Shown: in pieces, positions 12,653 through 24,800 of the stretch
Layout of the letters: every line of letters begins with the position of its first letter
Numbering within the stretch: position 1 is the stretch's first letter
DNA from: Hypomesus transpacificus
Taxonomy: Eukaryota > Chordata > Actinopteri > Osmeriformes > Osmeridae
DNA: 64,000 nt
NCBI RefSeq assembly: GCF_021917145.1
Contig: NC_061067.1
Span: 2,679,224 to 2,743,223, forward strand
Reading direction: 5' to 3'
Notes under the pieces: generated by a model
Told to the model about the DNA's origin: nothing
What the model saw: the letters and a program-made list of their open reading frames with translations, nothing else
Database searches by the model: none
Translations under genes and position numbers: made by a program

Positions 12653-15200
12653 GCTGTCTGTCAACCAAAGACTGGAACTTTGTGACTGACAGTATTGTTA
12701 TATTATGCTTGAAAGATGAACGTTTTGAACTTGGACAGGTTTTGTTTTGTTGTGTTGTGAAAAAAAAACCTGTTGTTTTCTACACACATGAAAAATGAAA
12801 TCAAAAGACAAGTTATCTGTCAGTGCTGTAAGGTCGAGGTTTGGTCTAGTATGTTTAGAACGCATAACATCATGCTGTTAATCCCCAGAAGTATGAAGAG
12901 AAGGAATACAAGGAATCTCATTGAGGTGTTGAAGAAGCATCGAATAGATGGACAAAGAGATTACCCTAGACTTTCTGTTTTTTTAATAGAACTCTGGAGA
13001 AGAATCCAACATGATTGTGACAGGAACAACAGGAAGGTGAGCTCAGCTGTCACGCTTTCTTCAAAACCTGACAACCGCCATTGTTAGAGAAGAACGCCGT
13101 GATGACAAGGAGGCAAGATGGCACAAGATCACCTCACATCCTCTCACCACTCAATCAGCGGCATGCTTCACACCATGAAAGGTTTTATTGTACATTTAAT
13201 TAAACATTCTGTAGAATGCGAAAAAGCGATGTTCTTCAATGTCATGGAAACATCACTTTTCATCCCACCCACTCTGCTTGACAAGAACTTGTACAACTGC
13301 CCGTAATAACCCCCTTCTCTGTCTCTTGTGGCAGAAAGTGCAAATTAAAAGCATTTTTGTGTGCTTACGTGAAGTCGGGTGGCCTCGGTCTGGTGAAATC
13401 CCGATGTATCAAAGTCGTAACGGGGTAATTCCTCTGAAATGTACCGGCACGTTCGTAGTACACAATGCCTCCCTGAATGTTAATATCAATATCAGTGCCC
13501 CCCCCCCCTTTGAGATGTTCCTTCTCAGTCGTTTGTGTACGCTTTTGTAAACAGATTGTGTGATTGTGTTCGGGGCTGGGGTGCAGTGTTGTGCCTTGTG
13601 TGTTTGCCTTTGCTTTGTGGAAGCTTTCCTGTTGCTGGACGGGGTTCACTCAACAGGAACAGCACTGAGATAATGATGGTTTCGTTTGACGGCATTAGAA
13701 GACGGAACAGAAGGAGAATACAAAAAACGTTTGGTTTGATGCTGACATTTAAGCTAAGCTATTTATACAGAAGTTCTTGTCTCTGTATGTCTATGAGTCG
13801 AATGAAACAGAAAGTACTGAAGGAACACATGCTGTATCGGCATTATATGCATTGGGAGATGAGATCGAAGGTTGAAGCTTGTGCATTTGGACATGTAACA
13901 GGAAACATACATGTTGTTTATTTGCAGATGTTGGGAGGTTGTGTCGTGCGTGTGTAGTGATCACGCTGACGACACTGCAGAATACAGTAGTCCACAGGAC
14001 TGCAGCAGCAAGTCATTTCACAGACCTCCACCATCCCAGAACCCACTGCTAGAACCCACACAGAGTCACAAACCTCCATGCATATACACAACATCTGTTT
14101 CTCCTAGCAAACCTATGTTGTTATTGGCAACCATGAGGTATGAAGTCGGAGGGAATGATACAAGGAGCCCGAGCCAATGTTGTAGAGGAAGGTAGCTGCT
14201 CGTGTCTGTGTTTGCAGTCAGTGATTTGATCGGCAAGTTTCAGTGCTGTAAGAAGTAATGATCATCACAGGAAAACTGTAGAAGACAGACAACACCTTGA
14301 CGAGGGCTCGTAAAGCACTCCCATGACGCACATGCACAAACGTATACACACACACACACACACGAATATTAATCATACTATCCTTGCTGACTGATCCTTT
14401 TTAACAAGCTGACATAACGTATGAGTGAGTAATTGCACCTGGAAACAGCATGACCTAAGGCTAGTATTAAACTTTTGAAGCCAACGATAAACTGCTTCTA
14501 AAAACAATCTAAGACTCACAATGGGCACTATAGCTGCAATTCACTGTGTGGGTATACATTAGAAGAAGGAACCGCTAACAAAGTAAATAATCTGTTTTTG
14601 ATTGTGCTTTCCCTCACTCCACTTTAACCTGGGATTGGGGGCCACTGAGACAATAGACACCACTGCAGACTGCACCTAAGTGTGTGCATCATATTCACGG
14701 ACCGACTTATTACACCTATAAAATACTTGGCACGTGGCCCAGTTCTGATTCATTCAGACTCATGAACAGGAGTTCAACCTGTCTGCATTCTCTGCTGATA
14801 TTAATGTTGTTGTGATAAAAAAAAAATCTTAAATATAATGAATTAAATACCAGATTGGTGTTTTAATAATTTATTTAACTAGAGTCCAGATTTAGGCATA
14901 AAGGGGAGAATGGAGACAGGGAATGTGAAACCGGCGCTTCTGATTGGTTCAAAAGGCTCAATAGTCTTGCAACATTTTTTTTCTGCACAAAATTGGGAAG
15001 TGAAGCGAGAAGTTTCCGAGTTTGTATCGCCACTGCCCTCTCGTACCTTCTCTCACACACACGCACGGATTTTTACTCCCATTTGGACTGTCTGAAAAGG
15101 AACCATACAGAAGACTTGTCTGAAACAATCTTACTCAGGATTTATTTTTGCTACACTGTAGCTTCATTGGGATTGACTGGTTTTAATTTGAAAACGCAAA
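12653..15200. other. alg14 3' end and cnn3 upstream region
   Basis: This 2.5 kb segment carries the alg14 3' UTR and the cnn3 promoter and 5' UTR. A TATAAAAT motif at 14717-14724 and CCAAT-type motifs (ATTGG) near 14864 and 14943 are candidate core promoter elements for cnn3. I cannot place the transcription start. A short (CA)n run lies at about 14346-14362. No other gene is seen. Confidence 0.4.
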
Positions 15201-18200
15201 ATGACTCAATTCAATAAAGGACCTGCCTACGGATTATCGGCTGAGGTGAAAAGTAAAGTGAGTATACTAGCCCATTGTTTAAGAATGTGTTGTTTTTATT
15301 GTTAAACGTGTATAAGGTACACTATCAATCACATCCTAATAAGTTGCGAGCAGCAATCAAGTTTATTGTTGTGAGAGCGGTTTGATTTTTGTTTGGTTTG
15401 ATGTTGCAAATTAGTTAAGACGGTACAAGGCGAAGTATAGGGGCTATTCGGTGTCACATCAGATGTGATTCTGTCCAGGTTTCTCTCTTGGCAATTTCTT
15501 GAAAGACTTATGATATTTCGTTAAATTGCCCACTCCGAAAGTTTTTTCTAAACTTGAAGATACAGAGATGTTGTTTTTACTATTTTTCTCACTTTCGCCT
15601 GATAAACTATAGGCTACACTCCTTAAAAACACAATGTGTAGGCTGCAGTTAAGTCCGGAGACGGATTTTTTCTAGCCGATAGGTTGAGAACGGTAATGAA
15701 ACCTGCTATTCAAAGTAAAATAAACGACGCAGAATTGTTATGTTCATAGAGTTTGAGATTATTGTATTTTATAATATTCTGAAGAGAAAGAAAAACTGGA
15801 TTAAATGAAAGCCAAGTCCAACCCATTGTTCGTACAGCTGGGAGGAGCCCGCTTGAGGACGCTTGTCCTCCACTTTTGGATTTTGGCTTAATTGAAGAGA
15901 AGCTGAATGTCCATTGCGTCGATTTAACAGCAAGCATCATGTTTAAAAAGTAAATGCCTGTATGCAACACAACTGTACAGACGTTCTTGAAAAAAACGTG
16001 GATGTGGTTGGAAGCAAAAGACAAACATCTCTCTGGGTGGGTTTGGGGAGACAACGTGAAAAGGTTATCATCGGCTCTAAACGGACTCCCCTTCGATGGA
16101 AAATCATGAGATCATTGCTGCCCAGTTGAAAAAAGTTTGCTGCCAGGATAATTTTAAATGGTCTGTGACTAATGACCGCATGGCGTCTTACTCCAAATTA
16201 ACCATTGACGTCATGTCTTGTTTACAGTTTGTTATTGTTGTTTACAATGCCCAGTCTCACTTAGAATTTACAAACAAATTGGTAAAATGAAAACCATAAA
16301 GCCTACTTGTCATCAATTAAAGGTGTTTAGATGGATCTTTTAAAATAGTATAGGCATGTTTAAACATTCACCTTGCAGTTGACATTCGGCCTTTTTAACA
16401 ACAGGACTCCTGTGACAATAAGTCTCTGAACTTATTTCTCAATTGAACTTATTTGATATCCAGGAAAATGAAGTTGCAACAGGTTGCAGGTTTATTTAAT
16501 GTGACATTTTCACCATGCTGTTCCAAACTGCATATGCCTAGAATTCTCTATGGAAGTCCCTCTCCACCCCCTACCCCCAGAGGTCTGTGTGTCCCCGACA
16601 CCTGGAGCATACCCTCCTTTTCTCCCTGCTTTCCATCCAAACCAGGTCTCCTTCACGAGATTTCAGACCATTTTTTTTCCTCTAGTCCAGACGTATCCAG
16701 TCATGGAAAGTTCAAATGTAGCCATTTCGCCTTTTTGTCTGCAGTTGGGAAACCCAGTCTGTCCTCAGAGAACTGATGGTTTGCTCTCAGGTCCAGTCAG
16801 TCAGTGATTCAAGCTGTGAAGTTAATGGGTCGTATCTCCTGTTCTTGTTGCTGTTCCAGTCCTGTTTTAAAAGGTTCTCATTTACTTTTGTATTTTTCCT
16901 CACGGTTTTAGTATGAGAAGGCCTCTGTGAGGTAATATGCCATAGCGAGGTCAGATGGATATGCTTGTTCTGCACTGAGCCACAAAAAAATATGAAAAAT
17001 TCAAATATTATCTCTGCTTCCAATGTTTGTGTGCTCTCAGCTATTTTCCAAAATGATTGCCAAGCCACAGGCTGCATTGGCAGCCTGGTGATTATAAATT
17101 CAGTGGTTTCTGACAAGAGTAATGGAAAGCAGCTTCATTTCAGATGTACATACTTGTTAACCACTTGAAGATGACCAGCAACTATCAGTCATCTGCACTC
17201 TTGACTGTTTCCTAACATGATCTATTCGTCCGTTTTGGCCAAGGTGAAGTTGGTTGCCTTGGAATCCAAGGAACAGCAGAATGTTTACACCTGTAGATGT
17301 GTGTGTGTGTGTGTGTGAAACAGACATTCCAGTCAGATTGGATTCTTGGGTGCCAGTCTCAAGTTGGTGTTGCTAAATGTTTGACTGATGCATTTCCTTG
17401 TCCGTTGCTTCTCTGATGTTTATGCCAAACACAGGATTCACCCTGAGCCTCCAAACATCTTTTCATCAGGACAGTACGGGTCATGTACTTTTAAGATGCC
17501 TCATTCATTTAATTAGGTTTGTTTCCTCTTCTAGTTTAGCTAGATATATAGCTGGATCTAGTGTCTTGTTTGGCCTGAAAGTTATGTTGATTCAGAATGC
17601 AATGACTATATTCAAATACTCTCAAACTGACTCTTCGAGTCCTCATAGGAATTATTTCTTGCTTTAGAATTGGATGGAAGATTTAATGAAATCCACAAGT
17701 ATTAGTCAATCACAAGCACCTGTAATTGATATAGCCCCAATAATTACTAACTGGAATTATATTTTTGTATTTCAAACCTTGTTTCAAATTGAATTGTCCC
17801 CCAAATTACTTTGACCCTGTCTCATTAGAAATTTGACCCAAGTCAATTTCAGAAAGAGATGGAGCCACCTAATGATCTCCCTTTTTTGAGATATGAATTG
17901 TGTAGTAAATAATAGATGACTTTTTTATAAGCTGAGTTCCATGGACCCAGATAAAGGGACATAAAATGTCTTTGGTTTGGCGGTCCAACCAGACATAACC
18001 CAAACCAACATTTTAGTCCTGGTGGTTTTCAACCAAACTACAACCTTTTGTATTATTAAAACAAATAATAGAAATGTGTTCAGTTGATGTTGTCCTTTCT
18101 ATGCTTAAATGAGGACATTTCCCTGCTGAAAGGTTAGTGGCCGTTTTACAGATAGCTTCTGATACTCTGCTGGTGGTGACTGGGCCTTTTCATATCTCCT

Positions 18201-21200
18201 TTCCAGTCCTGTGATTCTCTTGTTGATGGAAAGCAGGACATGTCCTAGTGCTGGGGCCTGTTCCTTAAAGTATTTATCAAATAAGACAGGCTTGTGTCAG
18301 GGAAAGTCACATAAGCCTGGTTTATTCGGTAAACTCTCTTTATGGAACAGGCCCCTGGTGGACTCTGGGTCGACCTGAACAAGGGTAGACCAAGAAGTGG
18401 TCATAGCCGTAACCACAGGTATCTGAAGTGGAGATTATGCTGTTGTTTTTACTGCCATGCTCTCATGGACGAGGGCTGGGAAGGGTTGTAATGTTACTCT
18501 GCAATGTCCTGACTGTGGGTATTTTCCCCCGGTTACGCCACGGGGCGTCGTCATGGTAATGCCACGGTTTGCCAGGTTTGGATAAACAGGAAAGGTTGTT
18601 TTCATCCTTTTATTACAGTGTGTCTAATTTGGTTGATCATTTACATTTCGTAGAGGGATCTTCATTTCGAACCTCCGCTTTCAAATTGTTTTGTTTTAAT
18701 GCCAAATCTTACTTGAGATAAGATATAACTCGATATTCCTCGTTAAATATGCATTAGCCTTTACCATTGGACACTTAATTCACATTGTGGTTTGTTAAGC
18801 ATTTTCAGGACTAACGGGTAGTTAAATATTACTCGATATTCCTCGTTAAATATGCATTAGCCTTTTACCATTGGACACTTAATTCACATTGTGGTTTGTT
18901 AAGCATTTTCAGGACTAACGGGTAGTTAAATATTAATGAGTACCAGCTGGAATATTTGTTCAGGTTTGGTTCAATACCTGGTCATGTGTATGATTTGAGC
19001 AAATGGTTCATCGACATGAACTGTGTCCAACAGTCACATTTTTTTAAATATGTTGATCCAGTTTTAAGAGGTTGCTTCAGGGACATTGTCTTACACATGA
19101 AGCCAACCTAACTGATAGTGCTAATACTTTTCTTTCGGTTTTTTTATTTTTATGGGGAAACTTGAAAGGATACTGCATTCTTCACGTGGTATTGATTTGA
19201 AAATGTGCCTCGGGACAATTGTGTAGTTTAGCTTCGAATGTAGTTACACTTTAGGCCTTGTTCTCTCAAACGCCTTTTGTCCAGATGTGTTTCAGTTTGT
19301 TCTGGGGAGGGGATTGTCTGGGGTTCAATTCCGCTGGGGTTTACTTATCCATTGCTTTCCAGATTTTTCCTCCTGAAGCTCACTTTAACAACTTCACCAA
19401 GAAGAGGAGAACTGGATCCCTTTCCGGGACAGCACTTGGCAGTCTTCCCTGAATAACTGCCGGGAGAGGTGAGGAGAGCGAGCGAAATCTCTCCTCTCTA
19501 ATCAGCCGAAGGTTTTCTGCAGGGGTGGTTTCTCTCAGCTGAAAGTCTCTTGCAGTAGCTGCAGAAGAGGCCTCTGATTAATTCCTAAATGATAGCGCTT
19601 TTCAAGCTTGCCGCTACGCATGAAGAAGTTCACTCAGAACTTCGCTCAGAACTTCCGCTGAGTCATAATTTGGAACCCAAACACCATGTTTTTTTTCTCC
19701 CTTTTTTACAAGATGCAGGCTGTTTTGAAGATTTGTCCTTTTGTCTGTGAAAGCCCACATGGATCCTGACCTCAAATTGCACAGAGAGAAATGGACACTC
19801 AGAGGACCCTTTTACTGGTGACTGCCTTTACATTCCAGCTGACAGGCTTAAGTGTGTGATTGACTCCCTTTAAACTAAGACAAGCCCTTCTTCGCTGAAA
19901 AGGGAATAGTAGTAGACTACATCTTTATGGGCCTTGATCTTTTAGTCTCACATTGAGGCTCTGAAGTGCAGTCATTACCCATGTCTGTTTCTTTATGAGT
20001 GGGCCTAGTCACCCGGTCAGTACAATACTAAATGCTACGAGGCTAATATATCGACTGAGAAACTAGGCCACATTTAACAGGGTTATGAAACGGCCAAACA
20101 GAGTGGACTGTGGTGATGAGAGTTAGAGGCCAGATGTTTAGGATCTTCCCTCTCTGACAGAGTAGGCATTAGAGTTGAGTTTGTTCCACTGTGGATGAGA
20201 ACGGGTGTCTGTGATGGTTGTGAAAGACACCGTGTTTACACTGCTCGGCCTGTTCTGCAGTGCTGTTTACAGTGAATGAGCTAATGGCTGTCCACAGCTG
20301 CTTAATCCCCAGTCACGCGTGAGATATACAGCATCCTCTGACAAGCATAGGGGAGGAAAGAAAAGATTGGTAATATTGTGCCAGACCATTTGGTGTCCAT
20401 GCAGAGGATGTTGTCTTTTTGTGTAGGCCTAGAGCAATCAATGTTGCAGTGTGTCTTGAGACTCCTTTCTCACTTGCAATGCATGGCAGGCGTTTTGTTT
20501 TAAGACCATCACATAAATAATATGACACAGTAAGACATTTCTTACTTCCTCTAACATTTCCAAGGCCGTGCTGTCTCCAACCAGGTCACCGTAGAAACGG
20601 AAGCCTGTTGACAGGATTGGGCTGTGATTTAAAGGTGTCTAACTTCCTGTATTTTACCAAGGATCTTGCAGGTCATGAAAAAGCTAAAGCATGTGGATAC
20701 AATCTAACATGATGCTCAGGCGGCTTCATATTCACAACTGCTTCAACTTAGCGTCTCCATGAGGTGGGGAGTATCACATCTGCAGTACATCACTGACCCT
20801 GAAGACATAGGCTGCCCCTTGTCGTCGTTAGCCAGACAGAAATAGACCTGTTTAACAACTGTATCACTGAGAACTGGAACTGTACTGGTTTATGTGTTCT
20901 AGGAAATGATTATCTCGCTTCGGGCAGTAGAGCCTTTCTGGAGAACTGTAATGTCTGGGTCTCTTCTGTCTAGTTTATGAACAGTAAACTACAGTCCTAC
21001 AGCATAGTGATCTCTACAAAGACAAATCATCTCAAGCCCTCACTTAGTAGGGGTAGAAGATGTAAAGTTCAAAGGCCACGCCTGCTTGCTCTGCGTGGTT
21101 GTCTTTGACTGCTGTCGTTGTTTCATCGCTGAGAGTTTTGGAGTCTGAGTTTGAGTGCGTTCCCCGAGGAACCCCAGTCTTCCCTGTGACTATCTCACAC

Positions 21201-23967
21201 GGTAGACTAATTCAAAGCTATGTGGGAATATGAAGGGTGACACGCCAAAGGGCCAGAAGTTTATCGGATTGCTGTGGCCAATTCTCATCACAGGAGTCAC
21301 AAAGAGTATGCAACCAGCGGAACATTGAAGAAATCCAAAGGCAGAGCCGTCAGTCTGTTCAAGACAGTCAACGTTTTGATCTCTCCGACTCTTTGTTGTA
21401 CCTCACATTTGTGATCCATGAATTACGAGGTGATTGCGACCCTGTTGCTGACAGCTGAAGTCTACCTTGTATAACTGGTTGGAAACCATCCTGAGGATAT
21501 GAAGTTAAACTATGCTGCCAATGTAGATCAGACTCACAACAATGGAAATGTGGCAAATCCCCCACCACACACACACACACTTGGTTTCTTCCATTTCTTT
21601 CTCCCATTGGGAGTTTTTCCTTGTCTTCCTTGAGGGTTTAGGTCGGTTGAGGGGCAGTTCTATGGGCGTATGTGAAGCCCTCTGTGACATGCTTTCGTGT
21701 AAAAAGGGCTACACAAATACATTTGATTTGACTTGATATACTTTTTATACTAAATATGAATTATATTTCATGGCCGCATGCTCAGTTTATAAAAAAATAA
21801 ATAAGCTGTCCCACCCACATTTGAAAGCAAACCTACACCTCTGGTTTCGGGTGGAGTTTGACGGATGTTCTGGTATGTTCTCAGATCGCTCAGAAGTATG
21901 ACATTCAGAAGGAGGAGGAGCTGAGGTTCTGGATAGAAGAGGTGACGGGGATGGCTATCGGAGACAGCTTCCAGAAGGGCCTGAAGGACGGAGTCATTCT
22001 GTGCGAGTAAGTGTGCGTCTGTGTTCCCAGGAGACTGACCTTGACCACATGCTGAGCTCGGCAAGCGTGCTGTAAATGCTGATGAAGACTTTGAACATGA
22101 TAGTTATTCCTGTCTCTGCCTGTTATGAGAAAATTAAGGTGACCAGAAAGAGAAGGGGGAACACCCCTAGAAAAATTGTGTGTTTTTATATACGTGTGTA
22201 TTTGTTTATTTGACAGGGTTCAGATGTAAATAGAAAGGCTGGATCATAAAAAAATTGTATGTATTCATTTGTGGTGCTGTGTACTTGACACACTGTCTCT
22301 CTCTCATAGGCTGATAAACAAACTGCAGCCCGGGTCAATAAGGAAGATCAACCAGTCACAGCTGAATTGGCACAAGGTAAAACGGATCTTTGACACCAAC
22401 CCAAGGAGAGGTGTTCACACCCTTCCGGGGCTATATTAACCATCTGAATAGAAAGCCAACAAAGAACTCCAAATCAGGCTTTCGCCTCCTCATTCATTTC
22501 CTGCTGCAGCCTGTCGAACCATGAGAATAAGAAGGGTTATTCATGTAGCTCTCTCTCACCAACAACACTGCCTTTTATTGCGTTACGTTTGGATTTCCTG
22601 GTGGACTGACTCCAATCCCCACCTCTCTTTTTCTTCCAGCTGGAAAATCTGGGGAATTTCATCAAAGCTATCCTGGCCTTTGGCCTGAAGCCAAATGACA
22701 TATTTGAGGCCAATGACCTGTTTGAAAGTGGGAACATGACTCAAGTCCAGACCACACTGCTCGCCCTGGCCAGCATGGTGAGTAGGCCGCCTCACGTTTC
22801 AATTCCTTCTGGTACTTGTAGTCTTTGGATGAAACGGTGAATAAAAAAAAATCTCCCTGCTATGGGTGGTTGTAATGGTTCTCCGTTTAGAATGTTTCAA
22901 GTTTTCTCCCACTTCACAGGGCAAGACCAAAGGCATGGACTCAAAGATCGACATTGGGGTTAAATACGCAGACAAGCAGATGCGGCACTTTGATGACGAT
23001 AAGATTAAAGCTGGCCAGTGTGTGATTGGACTACAGGTAATGCGTGACAACGATGTTCCCAGCAGTCACCATCATCGTATTAAAAAAACTGCTCTTGTAG
23101 GAGGGACTTGTGGTAATGGCTGTGTTTTCATTCAGATGGGGACCAACAAGTGTGCAAGCCAGGCGGGTATGACTGCTTATGGGACTAGGAGACATCTTTA
23201 TGACCCAAAGACCCAGACAGACAAGCCCTATGACCAGACCACCATCAGTCTTCAAATGGGAACCAACAAAGGAGCCAGCCAGGTAGACTAAACACTGATG
23301 AGGTCAGGTCATGTAGAGGCAGTGTCCTGTTTGATGTCCAGATTAAACGGCTTCATCTAGAGTTAAGTTGGGAAAACAAGCGATGTTTGGGGATGTTTTT
23401 GTTTGCGATGTTTCTAGTAACATTTCCCGTTTTTTCTACTATTTAAATTTTACTGATGCTGGGGCACGTGATACGTTGTGTCTCTGTTCCTCACACAACC
23501 TCTAAATGTAAGCTCTCGTCCTCTCCCTCCCTCCTTCCCATCATCCTTCTTTCCCTCCCATCCTCCTTTCTTCTATCCCTTCCTCCTTCCCTCTCCCTTG
23601 TTCCCTCCTGCCCACCATCCTCCAGGCTGGCATGTCAGCCCCGGGCACTCGTCGGGACATCTTCGACCAGAAGGCGGCCGGGCAGTCGGTGGATAACTCC
23701 ACCATCTCCCTCCAGATGGGCACCAACAAGGTGGCGTCCCAGAAGGGCATGAGCGTGTACGGCCTGGGCCGCCAGGTGTACGACCCCAAGTACTGTGCCA
23801 CCCCGACAGAGCCCATCATCCACGCCAACGGCAGCCAGGGCACAGGCCCCAACGGCTCCGAGATCAGCGACAGTGACTATCAGGCCGAGATCCAGGAAGA
23901 GGAGTACCAAGGCAGTTACCAGGACGACTACAGCACCCATTACAACGACCAAGGCATCGACTACTAG
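15201..23967 (+). CDS. cnn3: cnn3: calponin 3, acidic calponin (7 exons)
   Basis: Calponin 3 is an actin-binding protein that stabilises filaments and modulates contractility in non-muscle and neural cells. Exons: 15201-15257, 21885-22006, 22310-22376, 22640-22777, 22920-23036, 23136-23282 and 23626-23967; all junctions are GT-AG and the joined product is 329 aa, the length I recall for human CNN3. Seen: N-terminus [17 protein letters not shown]; calponin-homology domain (about 25-130) with [28 protein letters not shown] and NGNM-like [15 protein letters not shown]; three calponin repeats built on [28 protein letters not shown] and [14 protein letters not shown] (starting about 166, 206 and 245); and an acidic tail (about 285-329) rich in D, E, Y and Q ending DQGIDY. 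The tail and the third repeat ending [12 protein letters not shown] identify CNN3 rather than CNN1 or CNN2. Intron 1 is 6.6 kb. Start chosen by homology and a good upstream context. Confidence 0.97.
18253..18355. mobile_element. Palindromic MITE-like element
   Basis: The left end reads GGGGCCTGTTCCTTAAAG and the right end, reverse-complemented, reads GGGGCCTGTTCCATAAAG: 17 of 18 bases agree. Inside, the left arm (TTTATCAAATAAGACAGGCT) and the right arm (TTTACCGAATAAACCAGGCT) remain complementary, so nearly the whole 103 bp can fold into one hairpin. This is the architecture of a non-autonomous DNA transposon. I could not identify a convincing target-site duplication, so the superfamily is open. 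Confidence 0.65.
18728..18934. repeat. Tandem duplication, two ~103 bp copies
   Basis: The unit starts ACTCGATATTCCTCGTTAAA and ends GGGTAGTTAAATATT. Copy 1 is 18728-18830 and copy 2 is 18831-18934; the only difference I see is one extra T in copy 2 (CCTTTTACC against CCTTTACC). Such near-identity implies a recent event (or an assembly artefact). It lies in cnn3 intron 1. Confidence 0.9.
21589..21737 (+). repeat. Dispersed fish retroposon fragment (3' tail)
   Basis: It contains CCCATTGGGAGTTTTTCCTT, AGTTCTATGGGCGTATGTGA, GTAAAAAGGGCTACACAAAT and ends ACATTTGATTTGACTTGA. A GGGAGTTTTTCCTTG box followed by GGGCTACACAAATA and a TTTGATTTGA tail is a recurrent teleost repeat. A reverse-oriented relative lies at about 1735-1850. 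It sits about 150 bp upstream of cnn3 exon 2. Confidence 0.6.
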
Positions 23968-24800
23968 TACCAGGGCCGATTCGCTACTTAACCGCTAGTC
24001 GGAGCAGTATTAACTCGTTAAATTTTTATCTGGGAAAAACAACAGAGCAAGTCTTTTGCTATTCTCGCTAGCTTTTTTTTGTTTTTGTTTTATTGATGCG
24101 TAAAACGAGAAATGTTGCATTGCTCCTTCACCACCCTAACTCTTCGATTTGAGCGCCAATGGTTTCATGGGTTGTAGTTAATCATAGAAGGGTGAGATAA
24201 TGTTGGAGAATGATCTTGGTTTTTGTTTGAGAACATTCCTTTTTTTAAATCTACTGTTTTAAGTGTTTTTGAAGTATGGTACACTGTGAAGTAGAGATTC
24301 ATTTTTGACCAACTTTGTAGAATCTACTCAATGCTACAACCCCACTTTATGTATTTTTACCCAACAATGTATCACATTTTAAATGAAGTCTTAAAGGTTC
24401 ACTATCGTTTAAATTTCCTACCCTTAAACAAAACATATTTTTATATATGCAGAACATGGGGGAAGTGTGTGGACCAATTACTCTCATCTCACCAGCCTTT
24501 TTTTAAATATATATTTTTAGAAGGTTTTGAATCACTGACACCAGATTATTTTCCCTACTGAGTTCATTCTAATGCCTATTTGTATGACGTAGATGACCAA
24601 ACGAGTTGACAGGATTCTGCTTAGGCCTATTTGTATAGGGCTAGACATCAAGACCTCCCTCATGTTCTTGTAGCGCCCCCCCCCCTTACATCCTCTGTAT
24701 TTATTGCCATATCTCTCATTATAAACCAGTCACCTGTTATACGGTTCTTTTTAATAATAAATTGTACGTTATAAATAAAGCCTTGAATACCTTGGTTTTC
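23968..24800 (+). other. cnn3 3' UTR with poly(A) signal
   Basis: The sequence after the stop codon is AT-rich and free of repeats. AATAAA at 24774-24779 is a good poly(A) signal, giving a 3' UTR of about 0.8 kb. Confidence 0.6.

Larger units (their letters stand above)
15258..21884 (+). other. cnn3 intron 1 (6.6 kb)
   Basis: The long first intron contains a (GT)n run at 17299-17317, a palindromic MITE-like element at 18253-18355, a tandem duplication at 18728-18934 and a retroposon tail at 21589-21737. First introns of this kind often hold enhancers, but I see no specific motif cluster. No extra exons were recognised. Confidence 0.6.
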
